DNA from: a virus | Reading direction: 5' to 3' (one strand) | Virus record (IMG/VR): IMGVR_UViG_3300048930_000159 | Location: 1 to 35,500 of that record | Length of the DNA stretch: 35,500 bases | Shown here: piece after piece, positions 12,863-20,623 of the stretch | How positions within the stretch are numbered: the first letter of the stretch is position 1 | How the letters are laid out: the number at the start of each line of letters is the position of its first letter | Translations under genes and position numbers: made by a program | Notes under the pieces: generated by a model | Database searches by the model: none | Told to the model about the DNA's origin: nothing | The model's input: only the letters and a program-made list of their open reading frames with translations

Positions 12863-14166
12863 TGGCTCAGACCCTCTACCCGACTGCGATTGTCGCTAAG
12901 GGCGGGCTGGGGGGCCTGGTCACGGACATCGACGACGATCCCGCGTCGCCGGACGCGAACTGGTGTACGTCCGGGTCGACCAGCACGTACTCCGGTAGCG
13001 GCGCGGGCACGCTTGCGGCTTCGACCGGGAGTGGCACGGGCACGAGTAGCGGGCAGTGGTCCACCATCCCCGCGCAATCGCTGACCGTGGGCGTGGCGTA
13101 CTCGCTCGCGCTGGCGGACTATGATCCGCCCGACACTGGGGCGTATGCCGTCAACGCTGGCGGCGATTCGTTACCGGACGGCCTGAGTCTCGACGCGGAT
13201 ACTGGTGTTATCTCAGGCACGCCGACGACGGCGCAGACGAAGAACGTGGCGTTTGATGCAGCGCCGACTGCGGAAGCGGACTGGATCACGCGATCTACGG
13301 CGGGCGGCGTGATTCAGGCGTTCGACTTCCGCAACGCTTCGGACGTGTCGTACCCCGCTACTGGTGGTCGCGGCGTAGCGACGGTTCCCGCAAATGTCTC
13401 TCGCTACACTGGTGACGGAGTGACTGGCGGCGCCTGCCTGCGAATCGACATTCCAGCATCGAGCGGCACGGACCCCGGCTCGTGGAAGTGCTTTTTGAGC
13501 AGCACGTGGAATGCGCTCGACATTACTACCCCTCAATATGGCGTCGGGCTGAACACGACTGCGTTTTACGTTCAATACAGGCTCAAGTTCGATGAGAACT
13601 GGCTGGTGTTGGCGTCAGGAAGTGGAGGAGAGGGCAAGAAGGTCGGCATCGTCAGCACGGCGTTCACATCGAACGAACCGTTTGAGCACGTGATTCAGGA
13701 CATTGAAGCTCTGAATGTCGTTCGCGCCTATCACCAGGACGGGTCGAATTTCGTTCAGTTCACGTCTACGGTCGGCGGCCAGATCAGCTATCAGAATCAA
13801 GTCGGAGTCGATCCTCCGACTGGCGATTATTGCCACTATGGGACCGGGCCGACGTACCCGAACTGCTACCGATTCACGCCTAACGTGTGGATGTGCTTCC
13901 TGCAACGTATCGAAGTTGCGACCTACGGCGGTTCGTCTGGGAACAAGTACGACCTGTGGGCGTGGAAACCGGGCGAGACTGGGTACACGCATTTGATGGA
14001 CCACACGGATTACACGGTCGGCGGGAAGGGGTCATACACGCAAGGGTTCAACGGCCTTTGGCTGACGCCATACACGTCCGGGCGCACGTCTTCGACCGTG
14101 GATAGCTACGCGCTCTACGATCAGGTGATCGTTAGCACTTCTGCTATTGCGGTGCCAGCGGCATGA
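12862..14166 (+). CDS. Multi-domain adhesin: Gly repeat, Ig-like domain and lectin/lyase-like domain (434 aa)
   Basis: Residues 1-35 (GGLGGLVTDIDDDPASPDAN) look like a phage virion-attachment segment. Residues 44-61 (SGSGAGTLAASTGSGTGT) are one unit of the same Gly-rich repeat that fills the 875-residue protein. Residues about 66-125 (IPAQSLTVGVAYSLALADYD ... LPDGLSLDADTGVISGTPT) are a putative-Ig (He_PIG-type) domain. The remainder (about 145-434) is a beta-jelly-roll resembling concanavalin-like lectins or polysaccharide lyases (FYVQYRLKFDENWL, VWMCFLQRIEVATYG). A receptor-binding or polysaccharide-degrading fibre is likely. Its start overlaps the previous stop (TAATG). Confidence 0.6.
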   Translation: MAQTLYPTAIVAKGGLGGLVTDIDDDPASPDANWCTSGSTSTYSGSGAGTLAASTGSGTGTSSGQWSTIPAQSLTVGVAYSLALADYDPPDTGAYAVNAGGDSLPDGLSLDADTGVISGTPTTAQTKNVAFDAAPTAEADWITRSTAGGVIQAFDFRNASDVSYPATGGRGVATVPANVSRYTGDGVTGGACLRIDIPASSGTDPGSWKCFLSSTWNALDITTPQYGVGLNTTAFYVQYRLKFDENWLVLASGSGGEGKKVGIVSTAFTSNEPFEHVIQDIEALNVVRAYHQDGSNFVQFTSTVGGQISYQNQVGVDPPTGDYCHYGTGPTYPNCYRFTPNVWMCFLQRIEVATYGGSSGNKYDLWAWKPGETGYTHLMDHTDYTVGGKGSYTQGFNGLWLTPYTSGRTSSTVDSYALYDQVIVSTSAIAVPAA

Positions 14167-15341
14167 CGGTCACAACTTCGAACACAGTGACTTTCACTGT
14201 GACAGAGTTTCCGACCCCGGCGGCTGGGTATTTTTCCGATATCTCGCTTAATCTCCCCTCGGCGGTTGACCCATGCCCGGGTGGCGACTGTGTTTATTCT
14301 GGCGTGCAGCGGCAATCTGCGGCGTTCACGGTGTGGACATCAGGGATTTTTGCCCCAGAGTGCGGCTCACTTGGCAGCGTGATTCACTGGGGCGGCGGGC
14401 ATAACGCCTACGCTGGAAACGAGGTATATAGATTCGACCTGGCGACGCGGCTATGGAGTCGGCTGGGGAATCCATCGCTCTACAGCGATTCGCCTGGGAA
14501 CATTAGTAGCAGCGGGGCGTTCCCAGATGGAAAGCCTGCGCCGCCGCACAGTTATCAAACGCTTGGAATATTGCCATCAAGCGCCGGTGGCGGAACTCAG
14601 GGATCGTTGATACAAGCGACTCTCCCGGCTGTTGATTCTAGCGCGAACGGGAGATTTGCTGCGTGGTGGAAGTTCAACCTTGCGACAGCCACATGGTCGC
14701 AGTTTATTGACAGTTCCTCGATTCCTGACGGAACGCTCACATCAAAGCTGATGGTGCAAGAGCCGAACGGGAATATGTGGTGGCTCGGCGGCGGCTGGGT
14801 TCCCGAAATACGGCGGGTCACTCTGGGCGGCAGCATTACGTCCTACGGGGTATGGTCAAACATTGATGACTCTGCCGGGAACTGCGGTGGAGTTGTTCCC
14901 AGTACGCGAACGATGGTGACGTGGGGATCGTCAAACGGGACCACGGGGCTGCGTATTTTCAACCTCGCTTCAATTGAAGCTGGGCAAACTGCGGAAGGCA
15001 CAGCTTGGAAGCACGTCACCCCATCGGGAAGCGGCCCTGCATCAGGGACCGGGATGCAATGGTGCCCGACGCTTAACAGGTTCGCGGCGAAGCTGTCCAC
15101 GTCGTCGGCGGCAATTTACTGGTTGACACCTAGCAACCCGAGCGACCCGTGGGGGAGCACCTGGGCATGGTCAACCGAAACGCTCACTGCCGTTGGCGGG
15201 GCTACTCCGCAGACCGTTTACGATGGCAGCGGATACAACGGGTCATATAACCGATTCGTGTGGTGTCCATCTGTCAACTGCTTCATTTGGGCGGCCGGGA
15301 ATACTAAACCCGTGCAAGCATTTCGCCCCGCCGGGACTTGA
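14163..15341 (+). CDS. Kelch-like beta-propeller protein (392 aa)
   Basis: ATGA overlap with the adhesin gene. Repeating blade-like segments are visible: VIHWGGGHNAYAGNEVYRFD then LATRLWSRL, WWLGGGWVPEIRRVTL, TMVTWGSSNGTTGLRIFN, WCPTLNRFAA and VWCPSVNCFIWAAG, each a hydrophobic strand with Gly pairs followed by a Trp, as in galactose-oxidase/kelch propellers. It is probably a fibre or surface carbohydrate-binding protein. The gene uses more A/T at third positions than its neighbours, suggesting recent acquisition. No catalytic motif can be assigned. Confidence 0.6.
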   Translation: MTVTTSNTVTFTVTEFPTPAAGYFSDISLNLPSAVDPCPGGDCVYSGVQRQSAAFTVWTSGIFAPECGSLGSVIHWGGGHNAYAGNEVYRFDLATRLWSRLGNPSLYSDSPGNISSSGAFPDGKPAPPHSYQTLGILPSSAGGGTQGSLIQATLPAVDSSANGRFAAWWKFNLATATWSQFIDSSSIPDGTLTSKLMVQEPNGNMWWLGGGWVPEIRRVTLGGSITSYGVWSNIDDSAGNCGGVVPSTRTMVTWGSSNGTTGLRIFNLASIEAGQTAEGTAWKHVTPSGSGPASGTGMQWCPTLNRFAAKLSTSSAAIYWLTPSNPSDPWGSTWAWSTETLTAVGGATPQTVYDGSGYNGSYNRFVWCPSVNCFIWAAGNTKPVQAFRPAGT

Positions 15342-15353
15342 GAGGGCCGCATA

Positions 15354-16058
15354 GTGGCGACGTGGTTTAGAGATTTCAGTGAGTATTCGACCGGAGAACT
15401 CGGTACGGTCGGGAGTTCCGACTGGACCGTCGCCGAAGGCAATGCGACGTGGCTTGAAACGGTAACGGCGGACGGCGGGGCGACTGGCGGGCAAACGCTC
15501 GTCATCAGCAACAACGGGCAAGGCTCCGCAGTAACGACTTGTTACTTCGATGCGTCGGAAACGACTGGCGATTGCGAAGTCTACGCAAGACTGAAACTCG
15601 GATCTGTAGTAAGCGGCGATCAGATGTTGATCGGCCCAGCCCTTATGGGATCGGCCGGTGGGTCGTATCAGCTATATCTGCCATCCACGTCAACCGTACG
15701 GCTTGTCTTGGCGTATTCGAACGGCGGTTTATCGGACTACATTGACGCGGCTCAGTCGTTTACTCCGTCCGCTGGCGCATATTTTAAGGTGCGTATTGGT
15801 CGCTCAGGGACCACTATCCGCGCAAAAATCTGGCAGGACGGCGACTCTGAGCCGGGAACGTGGAATGCAGGAAGCGGCACCGACACGACACATTCAACCG
15901 TATCCCCGTCAATTGTTGTTTATGGCTACAGCATCATGCCTACGACCGTTGACGTGTTCGGCGCGGCCACTGGTGGAGATACGGCCCCAAGTAGCGAAGG
16001 CGGCGGCGGCTCCATCCTCCCGCAAGCAATGGCTAATTATCGAATGAGGGCAGCATGA
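15354..16058 (+). CDS. Concanavalin-like beta-sandwich virion protein (234 aa)
   Basis: The start is the GTG at 15354, after an AGAGGG Shine-Dalgarno (15341-15346). The pattern WFRDFSEYSTGELGTVGSSD with later CEVYARLKLGS, QLYLPSTSTVRLVLAYSN and YFKVRIGRSGTTIRAKIWQD is that of LamG/concanavalin-like lectin sandwiches. A Gly/Ser linker near the C-terminus (SSEGGGGS) precedes a short basic end. It is probably a carbohydrate-binding fibre component. The AT-richer composition is shared with the kelch-like gene before it. Confidence 0.55.
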   Translation: MATWFRDFSEYSTGELGTVGSSDWTVAEGNATWLETVTADGGATGGQTLVISNNGQGSAVTTCYFDASETTGDCEVYARLKLGSVVSGDQMLIGPALMGSAGGSYQLYLPSTSTVRLVLAYSNGGLSDYIDAAQSFTPSAGAYFKVRIGRSGTTIRAKIWQDGDSEPGTWNAGSGTDTTHSTVSPSIVVYGYSIMPTTVDVFGAATGGDTAPSSEGGGGSILPQAMANYRMRAA

Positions 16059-16501
16059 GATTCCTGAAGCAGAACACGGCTACGCGGGTGACGGTTGGGC
16101 CGTTTCTCGACGTGACGGATGCAAAGACGCCCGAAGTGGCGCTCACTGCCACGAACGAACACGTCACCTTTGTCGTGGACGATGCTGGTGTCCCGACGCT
16201 GGTGATCGATACCACGGCCACGGCTTCGGGTGGAAACAACGACCTCGTGCATATCACGGGCGACGACGCCGGGTATTACGACCTGGAACTGACCGCCGCG
16301 CAGACGAACTACGTCGGGCGCGCGGTGCTTGGGGTGAATTACGTCACCGACCATCTGCCGGTGTTCCACGAGTTTATGATCGTCCCGGCGAACGTCTACG
16401 ATTCATTCTTCGGCACCGATCTGCTGTACGTGGACGTGCAGGAAATCAACAGCGCGGAAGTGGTCGGCAACGGCGACGAAACCCCGTGGGATGGAGCCTA
16501 A
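16055..16501 (+). CDS. Virion structural protein (148 aa)
   Basis: ATGA overlap with the previous gene. MRFLKQNTATRVTVGPFLDV, then DDAGYYDLELTAAQTNYVGR and HEFMIVPANVYDSFFGTDLL, recall a beta-rich structural protein found in phage baseplate or fibre blocks. No enzyme motif. Placed before the long repeat adhesin, so possibly its attachment partner (inference). Confidence 0.6.
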   Translation: MRFLKQNTATRVTVGPFLDVTDAKTPEVALTATNEHVTFVVDDAGVPTLVIDTTATASGGNNDLVHITGDDAGYYDLELTAAQTNYVGRAVLGVNYVTDHLPVFHEFMIVPANVYDSFFGTDLLYVDVQEINSAEVVGNGDETPWDGA

Positions 16502-16530
16502 ACACGCCTGACCCGGCGCGAGGTTAGCGC

Positions 16531-19158
16531 GTGGCGATTCAATATGTAACCAACGCGCTCGGTCCGACTAACAGCTCCACGAGCGTTAGCGTCACGCTGC
16601 CCGCGACAGCAGCGGGCGACCTGCTCATCTTCGAGTACGTCCACCGTGGCACGGGCACGGGGACGATTGGCGGCACGTCGGTTACGACCGGCGGGCTGAC
16701 GTGGAACAACAAGCACGACCAGCTATTCGGCGCGTCGGCGTTTTCCGGTCACACGTACTGGACGATCGCGACCGGGGACCATAGCGGGCAGACCGTCACG
16801 GCGTCGAGCCTGACGAACTCATCCGCCGGTATCGTCACGGTCTACTCTGGCGCGCACCAGACTGCGCCGCTCGATGATGCGACGGTCGTCGGTGAACAAA
16901 ACGCCAGCGCCGACGAAGGTCAGGCGGCGATCACCACGGCGACGAACGGCGCGTGGGTTGTCCTCGTCGTCGTCAACTCGCCCGACCTTGCGGTCAGTTC
17001 GCAGGCCGCGGCGAACCTGACGCTGACCGAACGCGCCGAGCGCCTTTCGACGGGCGGCACGGACGCGTCGATCGCGCACGCCTCGGGCGTGCTTGCCACG
17101 GCGGGCAGTTCGGGTGCGTTCACTTGGGCGCAGACGAATGCAGCCTCGGGCTCGTGGGCGTATGCGATCAAGCCCGCGCCGATGGTCGGCTCCGGGTCGG
17201 GCACGATCGCTGCAACTGGCGCGGGCACCGGCACGAGCGTGTCGGTCTATCAGGGCAACGCCTGGATGCCGGGGGCGTGGGCCTCGGGCGCGTGGGCTGC
17301 GGGTGCGTGGGAGGTTACGGCCACAACGCATTCCGGCAGCGGCACGGGCACGATTGCTGCCTCAACGGGCGCAGGCACAGGCACTAAGGCTCGCGCCGGT
17401 ACAGGCGCAGGAACACTCGCCGCTTCGACTGGAAGTGGGGCCGGCCTCAAGGCTCGCAGCGGTGTTGGCGCGGGCACGCTCGCTGCGGCTACTGGCGCAG
17501 GCACCGGCACGTTCTACAGCCAGTTCTACGGCTCGGGTGCGGGCGATCTCGCTGCGCTGACCGGGACCGGAACGGGCCTCAAGGCTCGTTCGGGCCTCGG
17601 TGCAGGCACGCTGACGGCGCTGACGGGCTCGGGATCGGGCGTGGCCGCCGGCCAGTTCTACGGGGCTGGCGCTGGCACGATCTCGCTGCTGACCGGCGCA
17701 GGAACGGGCCTCAAGGAACGCGCCGGGACGGGTGCAGGCGTCATCGCGGCCCTGACTGGCGCTGGCACGGGCACGTCGGCTGGCGTATTCACCGGCAGCG
17801 GTGCCGGGACAATCACCGCGCTGACCGGAAGCGGCACCGGCTCAAGCGTCGAGATGGTCTGCGCGTGGGACCACGGGGCATGGGCACCCGGGGCGTGGGC
17901 GAGCGGTGCGTGGCAATGCGCGCCAGCCACCACGGACGGCACCGGCACAGGCACGATTCCGGCCATGACCGGAAGTGGCACGGGCCTGCGCTCGCACGCC
18001 AGCACGGGTGCCGGGACGATTGCCGCCCTGACGGGTAGCGGGACGGGCGTCGAGGACACTTGGATCCTCGTCAGCTTCGACACGCCGACGACCAACCCGA
18101 CCCCCGGCACGGATCTGCAAGCGTTCCGGGTGCTGGTCCGAAAGACCGACACGGCCAACCCGACGATCGACATCGCGCTGTACGAAGCCGGCGCGTTCGT
18201 CGCAACGCTGGTCAGCGGGACTTCGGTCACCAGCGACACCGGCCAGACTGTCACCGCGAACTGGGACGCGGCCCTGCTGTCCGACTCGACCGGCGCGGAC
18301 GTAGAGTGCTACGTCTACGGCCACTCGAATGGCGTGAGCCAGGTCGAGATCGGCGCAATCGCGTGGGACGTCGCGCAGGGCTTTACGGGTTCGGGTGCAG
18401 GCACAGTTGCGGCGCTCACGGGCACGGGCACCGGCCTGCGTTCGCACCGCAGTACGGGCACCGGCACGATCACAGCTGCCACCGGGGCCGGGACGGGCAC
18501 CAGCGAAGGGCCGCAGACGTGGGTGGGCTCGGGCACCGGCACGTTCCCGGCGCTCGCCGGCACCGGCACGGGCCTGCGCGGCAAGAAAGGATCGGGCACC
18601 GGCACGATCGCCGTCACGGGTACGGGCACGGGCGATTACACGACGACGTGGATCGGCACCGGCGCGGGCGTGCTGGGCATCGTCGTTGGCAGCGGCACTG
18701 GCGCTCGCCCGCACGCCGGTAGCGGCACGGGCACCCTCTCAGCGCTGACCGGCGCAGGCAATGGTCCGCAAACCGGCAAGGTCGGCGGCGACGATCGCCC
18801 GCGCCATCCCGGCTGGAGCAAAAAGCGCGCGACGCTGAAGCTCAAGCGCGAGCGGGAACTCACCGAGCAGATCCGCGACATCTACCGCGAGCTGACCGCG
18901 GACCCGGAAACGGCCGCGCAGGCCGAGACGATCCTGGCACCCGTGATCCCGCCCACGCCCGCGACGGGTGAGACCGAGGCCGCTCGAGTCGAAGCCATCG
19001 AGGCGCGCGCCGAGGCGCTGCGTCGCCGGGCCGATGCGATGGACGCGCGGGCGATCGAGGCTGAAATTGCGCTGCGCGTGCTGTACCGACAACTGCGCGA
19101 GCAGATGATTGCCGACGACTGGGCAGCCATTGAGGCGCTGCTCCCCGAGGTGTTGTGA
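16531..19158 (+). CDS. Large Gly-rich repeat adhesin (875 aa)
   Basis: GTG start at 16531 with a GAGG motif just upstream. Domains: residues 1-216 beta-sandwich (like residues 1-210 of the protein at 10227); residues about 220-755 carry 17 repeats of consensus GxG(A/T)GTIAALTGxGTG joined by basic linkers such as LKARSG and LRSHAST. Two Trp blocks (AWMPGAWASGAWAAGAW near 247-263 and CAWDHGAWAPGAWASGAW near 445-462) interrupt them. A second sandwich (EDTWILVSFDTPTTNPTPGT...) occupies about 508-616. A helical C-terminal module begins at RHPGW (758-762). I read this as a long fibre or tip adhesin; Gly-rich repeats could form a polyglycine-II sandwich or a beta-roll. Repeat number should be prone to change by slippage. 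Confidence 0.7.
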   Translation: MAIQYVTNALGPTNSSTSVSVTLPATAAGDLLIFEYVHRGTGTGTIGGTSVTTGGLTWNNKHDQLFGASAFSGHTYWTIATGDHSGQTVTASSLTNSSAGIVTVYSGAHQTAPLDDATVVGEQNASADEGQAAITTATNGAWVVLVVVNSPDLAVSSQAAANLTLTERAERLSTGGTDASIAHASGVLATAGSSGAFTWAQTNAASGSWAYAIKPAPMVGSGSGTIAATGAGTGTSVSVYQGNAWMPGAWASGAWAAGAWEVTATTHSGSGTGTIAASTGAGTGTKARAGTGAGTLAASTGSGAGLKARSGVGAGTLAAATGAGTGTFYSQFYGSGAGDLAALTGTGTGLKARSGLGAGTLTALTGSGSGVAAGQFYGAGAGTISLLTGAGTGLKERAGTGAGVIAALTGAGTGTSAGVFTGSGAGTITALTGSGTGSSVEMVCAWDHGAWAPGAWASGAWQCAPATTDGTGTGTIPAMTGSGTGLRSHASTGAGTIAALTGSGTGVEDTWILVSFDTPTTNPTPGTDLQAFRVLVRKTDTANPTIDIALYEAGAFVATLVSGTSVTSDTGQTVTANWDAALLSDSTGADVECYVYGHSNGVSQVEIGAIAWDVAQGFTGSGAGTVAALTGTGTGLRSHRSTGTGTITAATGAGTGTSEGPQTWVGSGTGTFPALAGTGTGLRGKKGSGTGTIAVTGTGTGDYTTTWIGTGAGVLGIVVGSGTGARPHAGSGTGTLSALTGAGNGPQTGKVGGDDRPRHPGWSKKRATLKLKRERELTEQIRDIYRELTADPETAAQAETILAPVIPPTPATGETEAARVEAIEARAEALRRRADAMDARAIEAEIALRVLYRQLREQMIADDWAAIEALLPEVL
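17189..18770 (+). repeat. Tandem Gly-rich coding repeats (17 units, interrupted)
   Basis: DNA encoding the 17 GxGxGTIAALTGxGTG units of the 875-residue protein. The units are degenerate in DNA but share GGC-ACG/GGC-GCA runs, so unequal recombination or slippage could add or remove units in frame. A single further copy lies at about 12991-13044 inside the 434-residue adhesin. The block is interrupted by the sandwich domain at about 18052-18380. Confidence 0.75.
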
Positions 19159-19532
19159 TGCCGATTTATGCCTACGAGTGCCGGGAATGCGGTGCCACCC
19201 GCGACGAGTTCCGCCAGGTGAGCGAGCGCCACGACGCGCCCGTCTGCCACGGCCCGATGACGATCGTGATCTGTCCCGCCGCCGTGCAGGCCGATCTGCC
19301 CGGCTACCAGAGCCCCACCACGGGGCGCTGGATCGAGGGGCGGGCTGCGCGCCGGGATGACCTGAAGCGCTCAGGAGCGCGGCCATGGGAGGGGTTCGAT
19401 CAGGAAAAGAAGGAAGCGCAGAAACGACTCGCCGAGCGCGAGGCGAAATCTGACGCGAAGCTCGAGAAAGTGATCCGTGAATCGTTCCATCAACTAAGTC
19501 CCGCCAAACGACGGGCACTGGAGACGCCATGA
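19158..19532 (+). CDS. FmdB-type zinc-ribbon protein (124 aa)
   Basis: The ATG at 19158 gives MPIYAYECRECGATRDEFRQ, the standard FmdB/CxxC-regulatory zinc-ribbon opening (MPxYxYxCxxCG), with the second Cys pair half seen at CHG and ICPA. A GTG one codon earlier is possible. The C-terminal half is charged and helical (EKKEAQKRLAEREAKSDAKL). It precedes the scaffold gene with ATGA overlap, a position where phages carry a small assembly protein; I infer an accessory role in capsid assembly. Confidence 0.65.
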   Translation: MPIYAYECRECGATRDEFRQVSERHDAPVCHGPMTIVICPAAVQADLPGYQSPTTGRWIEGRAARRDDLKRSGARPWEGFDQEKKEAQKRLAEREAKSDAKLEKVIRESFHQLSPAKRRALETP

Positions 19533-20575
19533 CCGAGGAAACCCTCGCCCCTGTTGACGCTACCCCGACCGACATCACGCCGGCCACCGTTACGCCTGAG
19601 CCTGTGGTTCAGGCCGAACCGTCGATGGAAGACACGATCCGCGACACGTACCAGAAGCTCACGAATCCAGCACCCGAGCGCGTCCGCGGCCCCGATGGAA
19701 AGTTCCTGCGCACCGAACCAGTCGCAGCGCCCGACGACACGGCCGGGGGAGTGGAGGCGCAAGAGATTGCCGCTCCCCCGGCAGAACCGAAGCCGTGGGA
19801 ACAGCCGCCGAACACCTGGAAGAAGGAAACCGCGGCCCAGTTCGCCGCACTCCCCGAGCCGGTCAAGCAGGAAATCCACCGCCGCGAGGAGGACTTCCAC
19901 AAGGGCATCGCGCAGTACAAGGACGCGGCCGCGTTCGGGCATTCGATGTTCGAGGACGTGTCGCCGCACTTCGACGTCATCCGCCAGTTGGGCGGCACAC
20001 CGAAGGAGGTTGTGCGCGATGTGCTCGGCGCCTGGCGCACGCTCGCCACCGGCAGCCCTGAACAAAAACGGTCCACTCTGTTGCAACTCGCGCAGGGCTA
20101 CGGTATCAGTCTCGACGAACTGGCCGACCCGCGTCACCGCGGCGAGCAGCCGGCTCCTGAGCTTGCCCCCGTTCTACAACGCCTCGGGCAGCTCGAGCAG
20201 ACGATCACCGAAAGCCAACGCGCCCGCGAGGAAGCGGAGCATGCCGAACGTGTCTCGGCCGCTCAGAAGTTCCTGAGCGACCCCAAGCACGAATACATGG
20301 ATGCCGTCTTCGAGGACGTGGTGGCTCTGGTCCGGGCAGGACGCGACCCCGAGAAAGCCTACGAACAGGCCATCTGGGCGCACCCGGACACGCGCGCGAA
20401 GCTGATGGCGAAACAAGACGCCGAGCGACGCCAGCGTGAGGCGGCCGAGGCCGCCGCCGCCAGAAAGGCTGCCGCCGTCAACGTGCAGCGCCGCGGGTCA
20501 CCCCCGGTCGCCGCCAAGCCCGGCACGATGGAGGACACCATCCGCGAGACGTACCGCAGCCTGCACAACGGCTGA
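19529..20575 (+). CDS. Scaffold protein (348 aa)
   Basis: Directly before the capsid gene, acidic-to-basic, helical and rich in Glu, Gln and Ala, as scaffolds are. Visible elements: Pro-rich N-terminus, WEQPPNTWKKETAAQFAALP, REEDFHKGIAQYKDAAAFGH, a long coiled-coil segment around 225-320 (RAREEAEHAERVSAAQKF, DAERRQREAAEAAAARKAAA) and a basic C-terminus that should bind coat protein. A MEDTIRDTYQKL segment near residue 32 is repeated as MEDTIRETYRSL at the very end. It would direct procapsid assembly and be removed before or during packaging. Confidence 0.8.
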   Translation: MTEETLAPVDATPTDITPATVTPEPVVQAEPSMEDTIRDTYQKLTNPAPERVRGPDGKFLRTEPVAAPDDTAGGVEAQEIAAPPAEPKPWEQPPNTWKKETAAQFAALPEPVKQEIHRREEDFHKGIAQYKDAAAFGHSMFEDVSPHFDVIRQLGGTPKEVVRDVLGAWRTLATGSPEQKRSTLLQLAQGYGISLDELADPRHRGEQPAPELAPVLQRLGQLEQTITESQRAREEAEHAERVSAAQKFLSDPKHEYMDAVFEDVVALVRAGRDPEKAYEQAIWAHPDTRAKLMAKQDAERRQREAAEAAAARKAAAVNVQRRGSPPVAAKPGTMEDTIRETYRSLHNG

Positions 20576-20623
20576 CCGTCACCGGGTGGTGCCACGTAAC
20601 AACGCATCCAAGGAGATTGCCAG

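Noticed and set aside
17189-18770. Regular repeats that might be taken for a CRISPR array
   Set aside because: The repeats are in frame, of one coding unit, with no unique spacers between identical repeats and no cas genes.
8605-19158. Diversity-generating retroelement targeting the adhesins
   Set aside because: No reverse transcriptase and no template repeat seen; variation would have to come from repeat recombination.
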